Below, in pieces: positions 33,065 to 44,896 of a stretch of 64,000 nt of DNA; positions within the stretch are counted from its first letter, which is position 1, and each line of letters starts with the position of its first letter. The position numbers and the translations under genes are program-made. The DNA comes from Myrica gale (lineage: Eukaryota; Streptophyta; Magnoliopsida; Fagales; Myricaceae): positions 1,994,001-2,058,000 of the forward strand of contig OZ005604.1 in the NCBI GenBank assembly GCA_963930655.1, written 5' to 3'. The notes under the pieces are model-generated. The model made no database searches. It was not told the origin of the DNA and saw nothing but the letters and a program-made list of their open reading frames with translations.

Positions 33065-33252
33065 AAAAAAAAAATTAAGGAATCAGGTCACACGGGACTG
33101 GGCCAGTGGGTGCACCCCCGCTGACCATGTAAGCAGGCCTGGGCCAGTATGGGCAGACCTACTTCTTAATAACTAAAAAAATTCAAAGGATTTTTGTAGC
33201 CCGCCCCCACCCGCACCCCCTGGCTCCACCTTTACTGGTTCCACCACTACTG

Positions 33253-34412
33253 GGTTGTAGTACTGCAAAATAGTCACAAGCATAGGAAGCGACAGTAGTT
33301 TTGCAGTTTACTCAAGAGATCAGGGACGTGAAAACGACAACTCGTTTTGGCAACATTTTCTTGAGTGGGGATCGATGATCCGTTCGTACAATTCGAAGCA
33401 TGCTTTGTTGCGCACAGAGTTCTATACTATATGCAACGGATTCTGTACCAGCAAACCATATATAACCGGGTGTTTCCTCTCCCTTCTAGCGTTCTAAATA
33501 AGTCAGATCGCTGCGGGAAAAAACTCCTAAATCAGTAAATCCGGAAGTCCTTGCCTTCCCCAGAGTTCTTCTTTAGAGGGTCGATCGGCACAACAGCAGC
33601 AGATATTGAAACTCATAGCAAAGAAGGCTGGTCTCCTCGAACTAGAATATATTAGATCTTCCTAAACCTAAAACTTTTGAAGTTAACAGATCAAGAGGGC
33701 TAATTCTGATTTCATAAACTCTGTTCAAGCCATATATATGCTTCATGGATCAAAAACTTTCTCGATAATCCCTTCCTTTTAACGACAAAATAGTAATACA
33801 AAGCAAGATAGATGTGTTTATTTTGCCACTGATTAATTAATTAATTATCATGGCAACCGCCCACCAACAATCCCTTTCATTCGATCTTCCTAACGACAAA
33901 ATAGTAATACAAAGCATGGTAGGTGTCTTTATTTTGCCACTAATTAATTAATTAATTATCATGGAAGGGGCCACCGCGCGCTCACCAGCACTCCCTTTCA
34001 TTCGTCGGGACGTAACTAGCACACTAAATTTTCCCGGAAATAGTCCCCATGCAAAAGGTGGGACAAACGCGTTGTGATCCATAGAAAACTGATCAGTACC
34101 TCCATAATTTCTTGGTTGTTTTCGCCGGAGACACAACTTAATTAGTAGAACTACTATTTAAGAATAAAACGAGTATAGAAAAAAGATTGAAATAATCACA
34201 TTAATGTATCCTGTAGCTGCCCATGAGCTTTTACACCGATCATGAAATGAATGAAAAAAAAAACTATCATGCTTGAAAGTTACAACAATTACTAATTAAC
34301 GGATAATAAAGAAAATAAAGATTTGATAAAACATGTAAGAGCCTTCTATTAAAACCGCATCGAATGTCAGGACAGCATGCATGCAGCTATATGATCCATA
34401 TGTCTTCATCAA
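33253..34412. other. intergenic; holds a 111 bp tandem duplication
   Basis: ACGACAAAATAGTAATAC recurs at 33782 and 33893, beginning two diverged copies of a 111 bp unit that each contain a TTAATTAATTAATTA run. The region is downstream of the peptide gene at 34413. A 62-codon frame at 33948-34136 overlaps the repeat and is not supported. Confidence 0.55.
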
Positions 34413-34658
34413 TTAGTTTTTGCCGCAATGCCGATTTCCAGGTGTTGGAATGTACGTGCAGGGATTGGGACCCGAAGGTGGCACCGGAATATGACCGCTG
34501 AAATATTCGGCCATCTTTGCACCAAATTTTGGTTTTGTCCCACCCAATGGCCTCACGGCCTCAAGAGGCTGACATGTGAGAATCAAGAACATGAAAATCA
34601 AAAACAAAAACTCGACCACTTTAACATTGCTTGAAAGGTTTTTCCTACCAAAGTACAT
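34413..34658 (-). CDS. CTNIP: CTNIP/SCREW-type secreted phytocytokine precursor (second copy)
   Basis: An 81-residue precursor. Residues about 12-30 form the signal peptide core (VEFLFLIFMFLILTC), with probable cleavage after LEA at residue 34. A variable middle is followed by the conserved C-terminus IPVPPSGPNPCTYIP and a final Cys (RHCGKN). The SGPNPC core, CTYIP wording (near the CTNIP name motif) and two C-terminal cysteines identify the family better than in the copy at 1065-1304. It shares with that copy the LEA(V/A)RP/Q transition after the signal peptide and the VPPSGPNPC block, so they are paralogues on the same strand 33 kb apart. Family members act outside the cell as HSL3/NUT ligands in defence and stomatal control. 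This role is inferred here. Confidence 0.87.
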   Translation of the reverse strand: MYFGRKNLSSNVKVVEFLFLIFMFLILTCQPLEAVRPLGGTKPKFGAKMAEYFSGHIPVPPSGPNPCTYIPTPGNRHCGKN

Positions 34659-34761
34659 CGTTCAAGGGAAGGAAGAAGGAGGAATATTGCTATTGCAAGG
34701 GAAACTTGACGTTTAGAGGCTTTGTTGGAAGGGACGTATCTGAAGATTGGGTGGGTATGAC

Positions 34762-34776
34762 TAATATATTTATAGT
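34762..34776 (-). promoter_or_regulatory. candidate TATA box of the second peptide gene
   Basis: CACTATAAATATATT on the minus strand lies about 105 bases upstream of the Met at 34658. A TTGAC W-box core (bound by WRKY factors) lies just upstream at about 34777-34781 on the same strand. A single core is weak evidence of regulation. Confidence 0.5.
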
Positions 34777-34799
34777 GTCAACATATGAGTATATTGGGT

Positions 34800-37203
34800 G
34801 ATCATGAAACTTCTGGGAAGGATGAAGAATATAACGAAGATGCCTCACTGTTTCTGGGTTCACATAGCTAGCTTCCATGAAAACTTCCAAACAAAGGAAA
34901 TTACTATAACTTTCGTGAAGAACTTTTTCAATTTTATATAGCAAAAAGGTTGTTTCCGCAAATTCGCGGTGTCGTTACCGTGTGAAACGAGAAAAAAAAC
35001 GTGCTTAGTTGTTCAGAGTTGACAATATCACGAAGATTCTCTATAATCCTCTCAAGCCGAAGCTCTAAAAAGTCTACCCCGTTTAAGAGTGCAGGAGAAT
35101 GTTAAAAAGTCCACCCAGCTTGGTGTTTGTTACCCAAAAGTTTTGGACACTCCAAAATTGTGGTCTAATATAATAACTATAAAATATTCTCTCTCACATC
35201 AGCTAAAAATCTGTTTCCAGTTTAGACCGTATTAACACTTAGAGGGAGTGAATATCTGATTACCCTCTAATTAAAGTCAAGAACAATTTTAAAACATGTG
35301 TTGAAATTGTTCCATCCAGATATGCACAATAATCAACTCAATCAATAAATAAGTAGCGGAAAATTAAATTAAACTTCAATCACACAAAGAAACAAGAAAT
35401 TTGGCGACGAAGTAGAAAACCTTTGAAATATCATTCAAAGGAAAAATCACTCCGGGCTAGCAGCCACCTAGAATCCACTAAAATCACTCCGGTTGTTCAC
35501 GCTGCCTTAATCTTACTAAAATCAGTCAATTCAAAGCTGTTATTCATAAACGTTTAGATCTCAAAATATGGTAAAAATCAGCTGCTCTCTATTTGTTGGA
35601 CCTCCTATGTTCAATAGTGGTCTAACAAACTATAGGACACCAAGGAGGTAGGAGGTTTTGATCTGCTGATACGACTACCTATTGACTTCTTATTTGGATG
35701 GATATTTATTCACCAAGTCCGTGACAATCGTGCCGAATTCCACTCCTATGCTGCTCAAGCTCTCTTCCCTCTGCACCACGTACGACATGTACACCGTGGT
35801 GACCCCGTTGTTACTATTGTTGAAGCATGTACAAGGCAAATGTATTACAAGACTCTGCCTGCTCCACGACGAGTTGGTGGCATTTGTATTAATTGATGAT
35901 CTTTCTTAGTGAGCGGTGATAATTAATTAAAATATCGGTTTTGAAGATCATATGCTGTCAATTTGCCAACTATTAGTTGGTGATTTGTTTAAGAAAGTCA
36001 AACTTATACAATGGAAATCAAGTTCCAATCGAATGAATATAAAATGGAAGCCAGGATCAAGTTCACCATTCTATGAGCTAGTGGTAAGCCCGGGCAAATC
36101 CTTCGGCCAGCTCCGAATGGTATATATACGAAATCTCGGCCTTTGTAATCTAAATTGGATCCCAAGAATCGTTCAGGCTTAAATGACAGCGTCTCCGGCT
36201 ACGTAAGGCAAGAGAAATGGTGCAGGCAGGTGAAGGCGCAAGGTCTCCTTCAAATGAAAAGTTTGAGGCTACGAAAACAAATGAATAGCAATGATGGAGT
36301 AGGACTCGCGTGCGGCCTGCGCGCAAAATTGTAAAATGAAACGAAATTGATTTTAAGTCACGTATTGGCTTGTCGCACGCCAACGTGTTGGGATACTATT
36401 TGCTGCATAATGCAGTGGATCATCTGGTCAATAATGTTGGGATAATGTCTGTCTCCCTGCAACTGATATTACCGCCTTTATAGCCATTATGGTAGTAATG
36501 GTAGGTGCACAATTTTTCTCCATAGATGTAAGAACGAGAGGATGTTATTGATTGAATCAATGTAACTACACATTTTCTACCAACTCATTAGAACATGGGG
36601 CTATAGGTGGATTGCGTTGGCCTCGCGCGACAGTCGTGGAACAAAGAGTGCAGGAGATAGAGAGAGAACAAGCAAAGAAATTTTGCAAACTCGGCCGAAA
36701 ATCACGTGCCGCCAAGGAGCTGAGGACGAGGAGGAAGCAGTTTCTTAGAAGAATGAGAGAGAATCTTGCGAGGAAACAGGGAGAATGCGGATAAGAAGCA
36801 GCTTGGAGAAGAAGCAGCTTGGAGAAGAAATATTCAGTTTCGTATTCTCAATGAAACGGTGAGTTTTGCTTACCGTTACATTTTAACGCTCTCTCCAACA
36901 TTTTTATATTTAATTTTGAATTTTTTTAAATTATTTTAATACCGGTCGTCGGATGGGTTCATTAATGCGGTGTCACCCATCCGACGGGCGGTTAGGACCG
37001 ACTAGGCGCTTAAGAGGGAATCCGAGTCCGCAACACCATGGTTGGCTGATATTGGTTGGGAGAATGCGGGAAGCCCCAATTTCTCGTGTCTAGGTAAGTG
37101 GGGGGATGATTATGAGAATTCTGAGACGAGGCCAGGGTATTTATAAGGCCAAGTTCACTTTCTAGTTTCTACTAATGCAATTGCATTTATGCAGAGTCGC
37201 TGC
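34800..37203. other. intergenic, no supported gene
   Basis: Holds the upstream region of the peptide gene. About 35235-35330 opens with GAGGGAGTGAATATC, a phrase found at the edge of some plant dispersed repeats. Frames at 35682-35909 and 36552-36794 (the latter Arg/Lys/Glu-rich) have no recognisable domain. A 12 bp stem hairpin lies at 36947-36986. Confidence 0.4.
36947..36986. repeat. 12 bp perfect stem hairpin
   Basis: CGTCGGATGGGT (36947-36958) is the exact complement of ACCCATCCGACG (36975-36986), with a 16-base loop. The outer bases pair partly (ACCG with CGGT). No gene or element boundary explains it. Confidence 0.75.
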
Positions 37204-40200
37204 AATCACTACAAGAAAACTTGGCGACCTGGACGGCGGCTTCCGTCACCGAAACCACCAAAAGTCGTCACATAAGATATGTCGCCACGAAACAAGATCG
37301 TCGAAGCGTGGTCGACTCTGCCGCGTGGAGACAGCTCTTATTCGACGACAGAAAATCTCTGTTAACACTAATCCCTCAGCGTTGACCGTCAATCTCGTCG
37401 GGAAAGATACCCAACCCCGTCGCTGAAGGTTCTGGTTAATCTGACGGGCTAGTCGAGGTTGACTATTTGTCGACGAAGCCTATGTCATCAAGATTGTCTT
37501 TTATTCGTCGTGATTGTCTCTTTTCCAAATACGAATTTTTTTTTTAGATTGTGTTCTTTCGCAGCCAAACAACCATACAAATATGTGAATATATTCGAAT
37601 CTTTAATTTCTCTTCAATGTTCTGTATACAACAAATTGATAATGAATTACAAAATACAGCTTTGACCAACGATGAAACTCTGCCCTCAATGCAGCAAGGA
37701 TTACAAAATTGTTAATTGTGTAATACAACTGTGTCCAAAGATTACAAAATTGCATTTTTTTCTCTCAATACCGCAACTATGTTTTCACACAATACTTCTT
37801 TGCCCAAGGATGGAATTCTTCAGCATTGACTTGTTGGAATTAACTCTATTGTGTGCTGGTTGTATTCGGGACATGAGGACTTTTCAACTAGTATTAGCAC
37901 TGGAAGAGAGTATTTATGCCCATGAAATGTTTGTCATAATGCACAAGAGTATTTATGCCCAGTTGACAATAGAAGGACAGCAACTTCTGGATTTCTGCAC
38001 CAGGGATTTCTGCACCACAGTAACTTCCAGATTTATGCACAGACTAGGATTTCTGCATCACAAAAAAAACATTTAAAATGCTATATGCAACATGACATGC
38101 TGCAACATCTAGATTGTTTTAAGCAATTCATCGTTTATGAAGAATGAAATTTTATGCAATATCAGCAAGTGGTTCATAAAGCTGTAGTAGTTATGAGTGT
38201 CACAGTTTAGGCAGGTTTAAGAATAAAAATTCCAAGCATTTGGCAATGGTAAAGATCTGATTTTAGCATTCTAGGCAATACATCATCCTATCCTACCCAA
38301 TCATATCAACTTTAGTTTTTCTATGTGACATATCTTTCTCCACGATTTCTACGCAATTTGTTGTACACCTTTTCAATCAACTTGATTTAGATGACTCTTT
38401 CTCACAAGTGCATTCATAAATCTCCATAGCAACTGAGTTTTGATCATCTATATGTTCAAGCAGTTGCATTTTTAATCCAAATAATCCAAATCATAGAACT
38501 GAATGAACGCAATAATCCAAATCCAAAAGAGCTTATAGGAATCACACAGATTTTGGAGATGAGAAGCACAAAAATGGAGCTTTTAGTCTTCACCTGTTAA
38601 TCATGAATGAATAATATACTGTGTACAAACTAACTGGTAGAAAATAAAAATGGAAATGGCTCCACAGAGTTGCTGGCATGTCGTCACAGAAACTTGTCTG
38701 ATTTCGAGCTCAAAGCGATGATACATTATATGCAAGATGCTTCCGTGAATTTAGAGTCTTTTCAAAATATTAACCTTAGTTTCAATTACATACTACCCAA
38801 CCATTCCAGAGAGTTGAAAATGGTAGCCAAATCCGCAACAAAATGTCTATATCCTTATTTTAGTCTTGGAGCATTAGAAGCCAATTCCCAGGAGCATTTT
38901 TACTTAGCATGTGCACAATATATATGTGATTAAGAAAACTAGAGTGATAAAGCAATTGGTCTCGGTGAAAGAACTCATATATCAAGTGAGAATGCTGATG
39001 ACCAACGCCTAGGAATCAAACAAATGCAGACAATTGAAATTTATCAATGCAAGAGCAGAATTTTAAATAAGAAAAGTCTGAATGGAGACAAGATCAGAGC
39101 TTGCTCAGTGATAGATATTTCTATTATGTCTAGTTCAAGGAACTGGAACTTACCAAAACTTGGCAAACACAACAACTGGTGAGGAAGTAGCATGATCAGC
39201 ACCAACATCAGATTTCTTGGGAGTAACAATATGCACATTTTCAAAATCTGCATATCCCCTAGAGTTATCCATCTTCGTCCCCTACATTTAACAAGTACTA
39301 GAGGACATAACTATAGCACCAATTGTCATAGTAATTGAAAATATAATTCCAAGCAACGTGTCGTTTTGACACCCAAATCCAGTGCCTAATATGTGTAACT
39401 AGAAAACAAAAGGTAGAAAAATCCTGACAAATTCAGACGTTCATAATTTGTAATCATAGATACCATTTGCTGTAGACTTTCAGAATTTGTAATCAACATC
39501 TTTCACCCCAACTTCTTGATCAAACAAGTCAGGTCCAGTAGCGTCTTGTAGAAACTGTATATCATCATTACAGATCTTATTCTCATTACTTAGATTTTTT
39601 TGCTTAAAACAGAGAAAACAAAAGAAAATGCAAGTTAGAGGAACAAAACAAAACAGAGCCTCGCCCATAGTGTTATATCTTACAAAACCGGAACTCAAAT
39701 GGGAATACATGTTTAAAAACTAAAATTTACACAGTTTAAAACCCAAAGTTACACAAAAGGATGTCCCCCGTAGCTTTAATTTTCAACTAGCATTCTCTTG
39801 ACAACCAAATAGGCACTATAATTTTCAGACTAACGCTAATGTAATGTACAATAACCGCTAAAGAAGTTGACAAAAAAAAAAGACGAAAGCTCAAAAAATA
39901 TTGCAAAACTCGGCATTCAATCTTACTCGCATATTTGTTGTCGAGACTAGATATATGGAATGGTGAAAGGCTGCCGACACTATCTGTTAAGACATACTCT
40001 CCACCAAATTGCACTGCTACTATTCAGGAGATTTTTGCCCAATGTTTGAGTTTTCAGAAGATCTTTTGTCTCCGGTAATTTGCCGCGCTCTGTTTTCAGC
40101 TTCGAATGCACAAAAGTTCGAGGGAGTTATGTCTCCCGCTTTTATCCCGTTTTCAAATTTCTTTTCTGTTACCGGCGCCCAAATTTGGTCACTAGAAGTC

Positions 40201-40491
40201 TAGAAGTCCCTTATTTTAGCGACCACGTGTTTTTCGCGTCACTATAGAAGGCTATATCTTCGACGATGATTTTTTTGATCGGCAATAATAGTTCTTACGA
40301 CGACAACTTTCGTCATTAATAGTCGTTAAGAGTATTACCCACCACATAACGTTGGTTGCCAACAAAATTTATTGAAAAAGTACGTTTAGCCACCATCTGT
40401 TTTGTTTCGTCACTATAAACTACCTTTCGTGACCGAACTTTATTAGTAGATAAGAATCTCGTGGCCAAAGGCCAATTTTCTTGTAGTGAAT
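37204..40491. mobile_element. CACTA (En/Spm) non-autonomous element, TSD AAT
   Basis: The body is 37207-40488 (3,282 bp). It starts CACTACAAGAAAA and ends TTTTCTTGTAGTG, the standard CACTA terminal inverted repeat. The 3 bp AAT lies at 37204-37206 and 40489-40491. Subterminal regions (about 37220-37480 and 40200-40460) are full of short CGTC/GACG words in both orientations, the usual transposase-binding sites. No TNPD-type transposase was found inside. The interior has AT-rich sequence and one exon-like stretch near 39154-39272, possibly captured host DNA. Confidence 0.9.
39154..39272 (-). pseudogene. possible captured first exon inside the CACTA element
   Basis: From the Met at 39272 the minus strand is open for about 39 codons (opening MDNSRGYADFENVHIV) and ends directly at a strong splice donor, TTTG/GTAAGT (donor G at 39153). 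Codon-like composition followed by a perfect donor suggests a real exon, either of the element's own gene or of a captured host gene. The family was not recognised. Confidence 0.3.
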
Positions 40492-42173
40492 TTTTGTGAT
40501 GTGCTTCGTTTATACTGTATTTTATTTTACAATTATTTCAAAATAATGTTAACTTAAAGTATAACAAGAATTGAGTTACATTCTGAAACATTTAGACAGA
40601 CAACGTCAAGAGTACTTTCCGAGATCTATATATATTAATTAATTGTACCAGACTTGACGATATGAATCCTTCGTATTATTCTTTATAATAAAACTTGTGG
40701 ATGAGAGAATCATTCAATTTGTAGTTGAACCTTCCATTTTTGAAATATATATCTAATTGTGATTTACCTGACACAAAAGAAATAAAAAGCAGTCGTAAAT
40801 GTGTAATTAAGACACTTTTTTTTTGTTAAGGCATGTATTGTACGTGATAGTGAATTAAGATCCTCTGCAATTTTCTATCTAAATTATATGGTAAAATTTG
40901 GATAGAAATAGACACTACAGGTGAACCCTACACTATTTAATATTGTTGCTATATATATCCATATAAAATTTCGGGCAGCATAGATCATACAATATGGTCT
41001 TTCTATTGTGTTTATCTTTCTCCAAATTCTATGGTGCTATTGGAGCAGAAAATTACAAAGGATATCAATCCTTACTTTGATTTGGTCAATTAAGAGATTC
41101 TTAAGAGATGTGTAAAGATAATTTTCCTCCTTCATTTCTTTTCAGTTTTTGTTTGGATATAATTGCATTAGACTCGCTGCTGCTGCTGCTTAGACTACAC
41201 GTGCAAGAATATGGGAAAATCCATTCTTCTTCTTTTTACCGTGTATATTTAATAAATTATTTTGATTAAAGGTATGTGATAATGTCTGAGAATAACTCAT
41301 GATTAATCATCCAAGCAAAGATTAGCTGTTCGTACGTAAACGTGTATATAAGATACTCCTTTATTAACAGGGGTATCTATAATTCAAATGATCCGTGGCT
41401 TTTTTTGGGCCAAGCAAATAATATTGTACCGAAAGAGAAATCAAACAAGATGGATTTCCAACGTGGACAATTAGACATACAAAAATTTTGCACAACTCAT
41501 GCATGTATCAGAAGAAATGCCATGTTTAAACGTAACTCTGTATAATATTGTACCGAGACCAAAATTAGTAGAAAATATTGCATTTTCCTTCTCTTCTCAA
41601 ATAAAATAAAAAAAATTGAATGCCCTGCAATGGTACATCTCCTCTAGCTAAGAAAAACGCCAAAACATAGCCTTCACCAGGTGTCAAAGAAAGTAACACC
41701 AATCATTAAATTAGTACACAGGTACTTATAATATTCCCAAAATTATTGGAGAGATCCAGTGTTCTTAATGATTTTGGGTTTTACTTACGTTATATATATA
41801 TATATATATGCCAGATTCATTCACTGAGCTTGCACTACTTCTTGATCATGATTTTTACCGACCCCAATGATCAATTAAATAATCGAAAATTATTAGATAG
41901 TAATCCAAATATTTCATTGTATTTGGACAGAATAAACTCTTTTGGCCCCAATTCTCAAATAAATAATCGAAAAATGATGCAAAGTTCAAAGAGGTTAAAC
42001 CTTCTTGTTGCATTGGTTTCAATAATATTGTTATATCTTGAGAGCAATGCATATGTAAGGAGTATTTTTTCTACCCTAACACAAGTAAACTGAGTTGTCT
42101 GCATGATTTGTGGAGCACAATTAGGACATCATAATACTTCACCAGACACTATGCAACCAGATGTTTTATATAA
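40492..42173. other. intergenic, no gene seen
   Basis: AT-rich. A (TA)n run lies at about 41790-41808. Text at about 40900-41000 (GGTGAACCCTACACTATTTAA, AAAATTTCGGG) resembles 49185-49260, suggesting two copies of a degraded element. Short frames at 41342-41545 and 41746-42093 are not supported. Confidence 0.45.
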
Positions 42174-42182
42174 TAATAATTA

Positions 42183-42537
42183 GGGTTGTCCATGTCCGGT
42201 TTCGGACCGGTCCGGCCGGCCAAACCGGCCATTTTGTAGAGTATATAGACCGGACCGGTCCGGTCTCCGGTTTCGCCGGTCCGGTTTGGGCCATGCCATT
42301 TTGGGCCGGTTTTGGGTTGGGTCATGTCATTTTGGGCCGGTTTTGGGTTGGGTCATGTCATTTTGGGCCAATTTTCGGTTTGGAGAGGTATACTCCGGTC
42401 CGGTCCCGGGTTTTCATTAGGGTAACCCGGAACCGGACCTGAATACACCGGTTTACCGGTCCGGTCAACCCAGTTTCAAAAAAAGTCCACCGGTTTGGAC
42501 AAAACCAGTCCGGTCCGGCCGGTATTTTGGACAGCCC
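42183..42537. mobile_element. MITE rich in CCGGTCCGG words, 9 bp TSD
   Basis: A 355 bp element starts GGGTTGTCCA and ends TTGGACAGCCC (10 bp imperfect inverted ends). The exact 9 bp TAATAATTA lies at 42174-42182 and 42538-42546. The interior is made of repeated ACCGGTCCGG, TTTGGGCCGGTTTTGGG and GTCATGTCATTT phrases. The target duplication length suggests Mutator-type mobilisation. Confidence 0.8.
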
Positions 42538-42685
42538 TAATAATTATAATATAAACCATTGTCTATCAAGATGAAATAAAGACAATGAAGTAGCAGAAGA
42601 AAAAGTAGAAAGTTATTAGTAGTGCGTTGCACGAACTCTATAGTATTTGCCTTTGTCTACATTCTCTTTTAACAACTAAGATCAT

Positions 42686-43058
42686 TATCTGTATGAATTT
42701 ACAAGGGAACTGGGTTGCCTATGGGAGCAAACTTTGACAGCAAGACATTAAGCTAAAATGGAAAATCGCCCCTTTTACACTCGTTGACATTGATATAACC
42801 AAAACCAACCCTCACATCTCTTCAACCAAACAATACCCCAATACGGCAAGAAAGGAGACCGATTGAAGACATATCTGTATGAATTTACAAGGGAACTGGG
42901 TTGCCTATGGGAGCAAACTTTGACAACAAGACATTAAGCTAAAATGGAAAATCGCCCCTTTTACACTCGTTGACATTGATATAACAAAAACCAACCCTCA
43001 CATCTCTTCAATGAAACAATACCCCAATACGGCAAGAAAGGGAGACCAATTGAAGACA
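42686..43058. repeat. tandem duplication, two copies of 186 bp
   Basis: TATCTGTATGAATTTACAAG begins copies at 42686 and 42872. The copies run through matching text to about 43058 with only a few differences, so the duplication is recent. It is non-coding. Confidence 0.85.
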
Positions 43059-43470
43059 TTACTTCCAAAGTTAATTTAATTACCTAACAAATAAGATTTT
43101 TGTCTTCCAAGAATTTGCAGATGTACCTGTATCTGAAACTTTATCTTCATTTCCATATTTGCAGGTGAAATGAGAAAAAGAAGCAGTGACTTCTTTGGTC
43201 TTTGCACCCCACAACTGGATGAAATATTCCTTTAGTCTTTGACTGTTGTAAGTGAGGTATTCTTTTCTTTATTTTTGGTTTCTTGTTTTCTTGAAATACT
43301 GTGCTATACATCTGTAAAATCTAATTTAGGAAGAAGATGAAAAAAGGGTCAGAATATCAGAGAAGCACAAAAAGTTGAACTTGGAAAGACAAAATTTAAA
43401 AAAGCAAAGCAAAGAATGCCAGACAGCTTTAGAAGAGAGGCGATGCAGCAAGTATGTCAAACTCTATATG
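43059..43470. other. intergenic, no gene seen
   Basis: AT-rich stretch between the tandem duplication and the TRIM element, with no recognisable frame. Confidence 0.5.
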
Positions 43471-43939
43471 TATAATGTAATGGACTCACATAAGCTTGGA
43501 GATTCACACCTTGGAAAACCGGCTTGCCAAGTGGAGGTGTCTCCAAGCTTATAGAAATCTATTCCATATGTTTTCTAACAAATGTGAGACTGTTATATAC
43601 CACCACCTTTTTTAAGACCAAGGCCTACATTGGTCGAGCACCATGGGGCTTCTATTCACCAGATTGGGGTCATGCCCGTTCCACTGGATCCATGGTCGTG
43701 CCTTCTATTCCTCGGACTAGGGTCGTGCCCGTACCACCGGATCCATGGTCGACCACTCCGTAGGCATGGCGGCGAAGTAGCACAGGAGCCCACAACCGGC
43801 TTTGATACCATTTGTAATGGACCCACATAAGCTTAGAGATTCACACCTTGAAAAACCGGCTTGCCAAGTTGAAGTGCCTCCAAGCTTATATAAATCTATT
43901 CCATATGTTTCCTAACCAATGTGGGACTATTACATATAA
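43471..43939 (-). mobile_element. TRIM (miniature LTR retrotransposon), TSD TATAA
   Basis: The body is 43476-43934 (459 bp) with 122 bp LTRs at 43476-43597 and 43813-43934 and TATAA at 43471-43475 and 43935-43939. On the minus strand the LTR starts TGTAATAGTC and ends CCATTACA. The tRNA-Met type primer site TGGTATCAAAGCC follows (43799-43811) and an AAAAAAGGTGGTGG purine tract precedes the other LTR. About 215 bases lie between the LTRs and encode nothing. All hallmarks of a TRIM are present. Mobilisation needs proteins from another element. Confidence 0.93.
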
Positions 43940-44896
43940 CTTATTCAGATGTGCCCAAAACTCTCAAACATGACTAGCAAATTGATATACACTAACTATG
44001 GGAACACTAAAGGAAGAGCCATTATCGGCTCAGATTTTATTTCCTTCAAATCATATGTGCCTCTCATCAGCAGTTTTAGAGATTTCTAATTCAATATGAA
44101 CAGGATTCTCTCGGCATGATAAGATCTCCCCTTTCCAAGAATTTAAATGTCATAGTACTTGTAGCAGTGATTACCTGGTAGTTAAACAAAAGAATATATC
44201 GTATTTATGACTGTCTTCACTGTATCAAGTACTGTATAATTGAAACAACTGTATTGAGTTCTGTGTCCAACTGCTCTTTACTAACAACAGTTTAGCAATA
44301 TCTCAAATCTTATAAGGCGCAAAAAATCTGAAAATCGAGAACAAAATCATTCTCATGAATATGCTTATATTCATGTCAATGAACCACTTCTCAAAAGTCA
44401 ATGGAGATGCTATGTGCTCGATTTGCTTCTTTCAAGCCAAACAGTCAGTTGATAGACTTTTTATCCCTGTAAATTGCATGCCAGGATTTTGCAAGAGCTC
44501 TTTATATCCTTCACCCACGCCAATCAACCAGGTATTAACTCAGCTTCCTATGTTTATCAATTCAAAGAGTACAGTAGTTCATTGGAGAAATTCATGCACT
44601 TGCCTATACTAAATCAACATTGGCAGAATTCAAGGAACAGTATTTATTGATTTATCAAGGAATGACATACTTAAAAGGTTCTCCCCCCCCGCCTCCCCCA
44701 CGGTCAGTTGTGAAGATACTTCCATATGTACTTGGGACAGACTTTGATATTTACTTATGTTATGCAGAAGAAACCAATGCACCAAAGAAACGAATACACT
44801 AGCATAAGAATCTGACTAAATAAACCAAAGTTACATCTGAAACTTAGCACAACTAAATAATTGTTAGCCTGCTTACCGTGCCATGATGCATGTCAC
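43940..44896. other. region beyond the 3' end of the MYOB-type gene, no gene seen
   Basis: Holds the probable 3' UTR and downstream region of the minus-strand gene that ends at 44897. Frames at 44355-44612 and 44620-44802 have no recognisable content. A C-rich run lies at about 44684-44700. Confidence 0.5.

Larger units (their letters stand above)
31127..33235 (-). mobile_element. inner hAT element with relic transposase
   Basis: The left end is CAGTGGCGTATCTAGG and the right end is CCTGGCTCCACCTTTACTG read toward the boundary. TGGTTCC occurs on both sides (31120-31126 and about 33236-33242), consistent with a degraded 8 bp hAT duplication. The interior carries a broken hAT transposase C-terminus (31340-31770) and, near the far end, a GC-rich stretch (32700-33000) and a 17 bp stem hairpin. 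Confidence 0.5.
30203..33252 (-). mobile_element. hAT element remnant (outer), with another hAT nested in its end
   Basis: The left end AGTAGTGGATGGA and the right end GGTTCCACCACTACT are imperfect inverted repeats. The 3' terminal wording before 31127 (GAGTTGACCCCCCC...CGTGGTTCC) is typical of plant ZMYM1-like hAT elements. It is resumed after 33237 by GGTTCCACCACT, as if the inner element at 31127 had split it. No transposase is seen in the outer element and its own target duplication was not found. Confidence 0.4.

Noticed and set aside
36552..36794. Arg/Lys-rich 80-codon frame as a nuclear protein gene
   Set aside because: No known motif, no conserved start context and no supporting exon structure. 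The coiled-coil look may be due to purine-rich composition.
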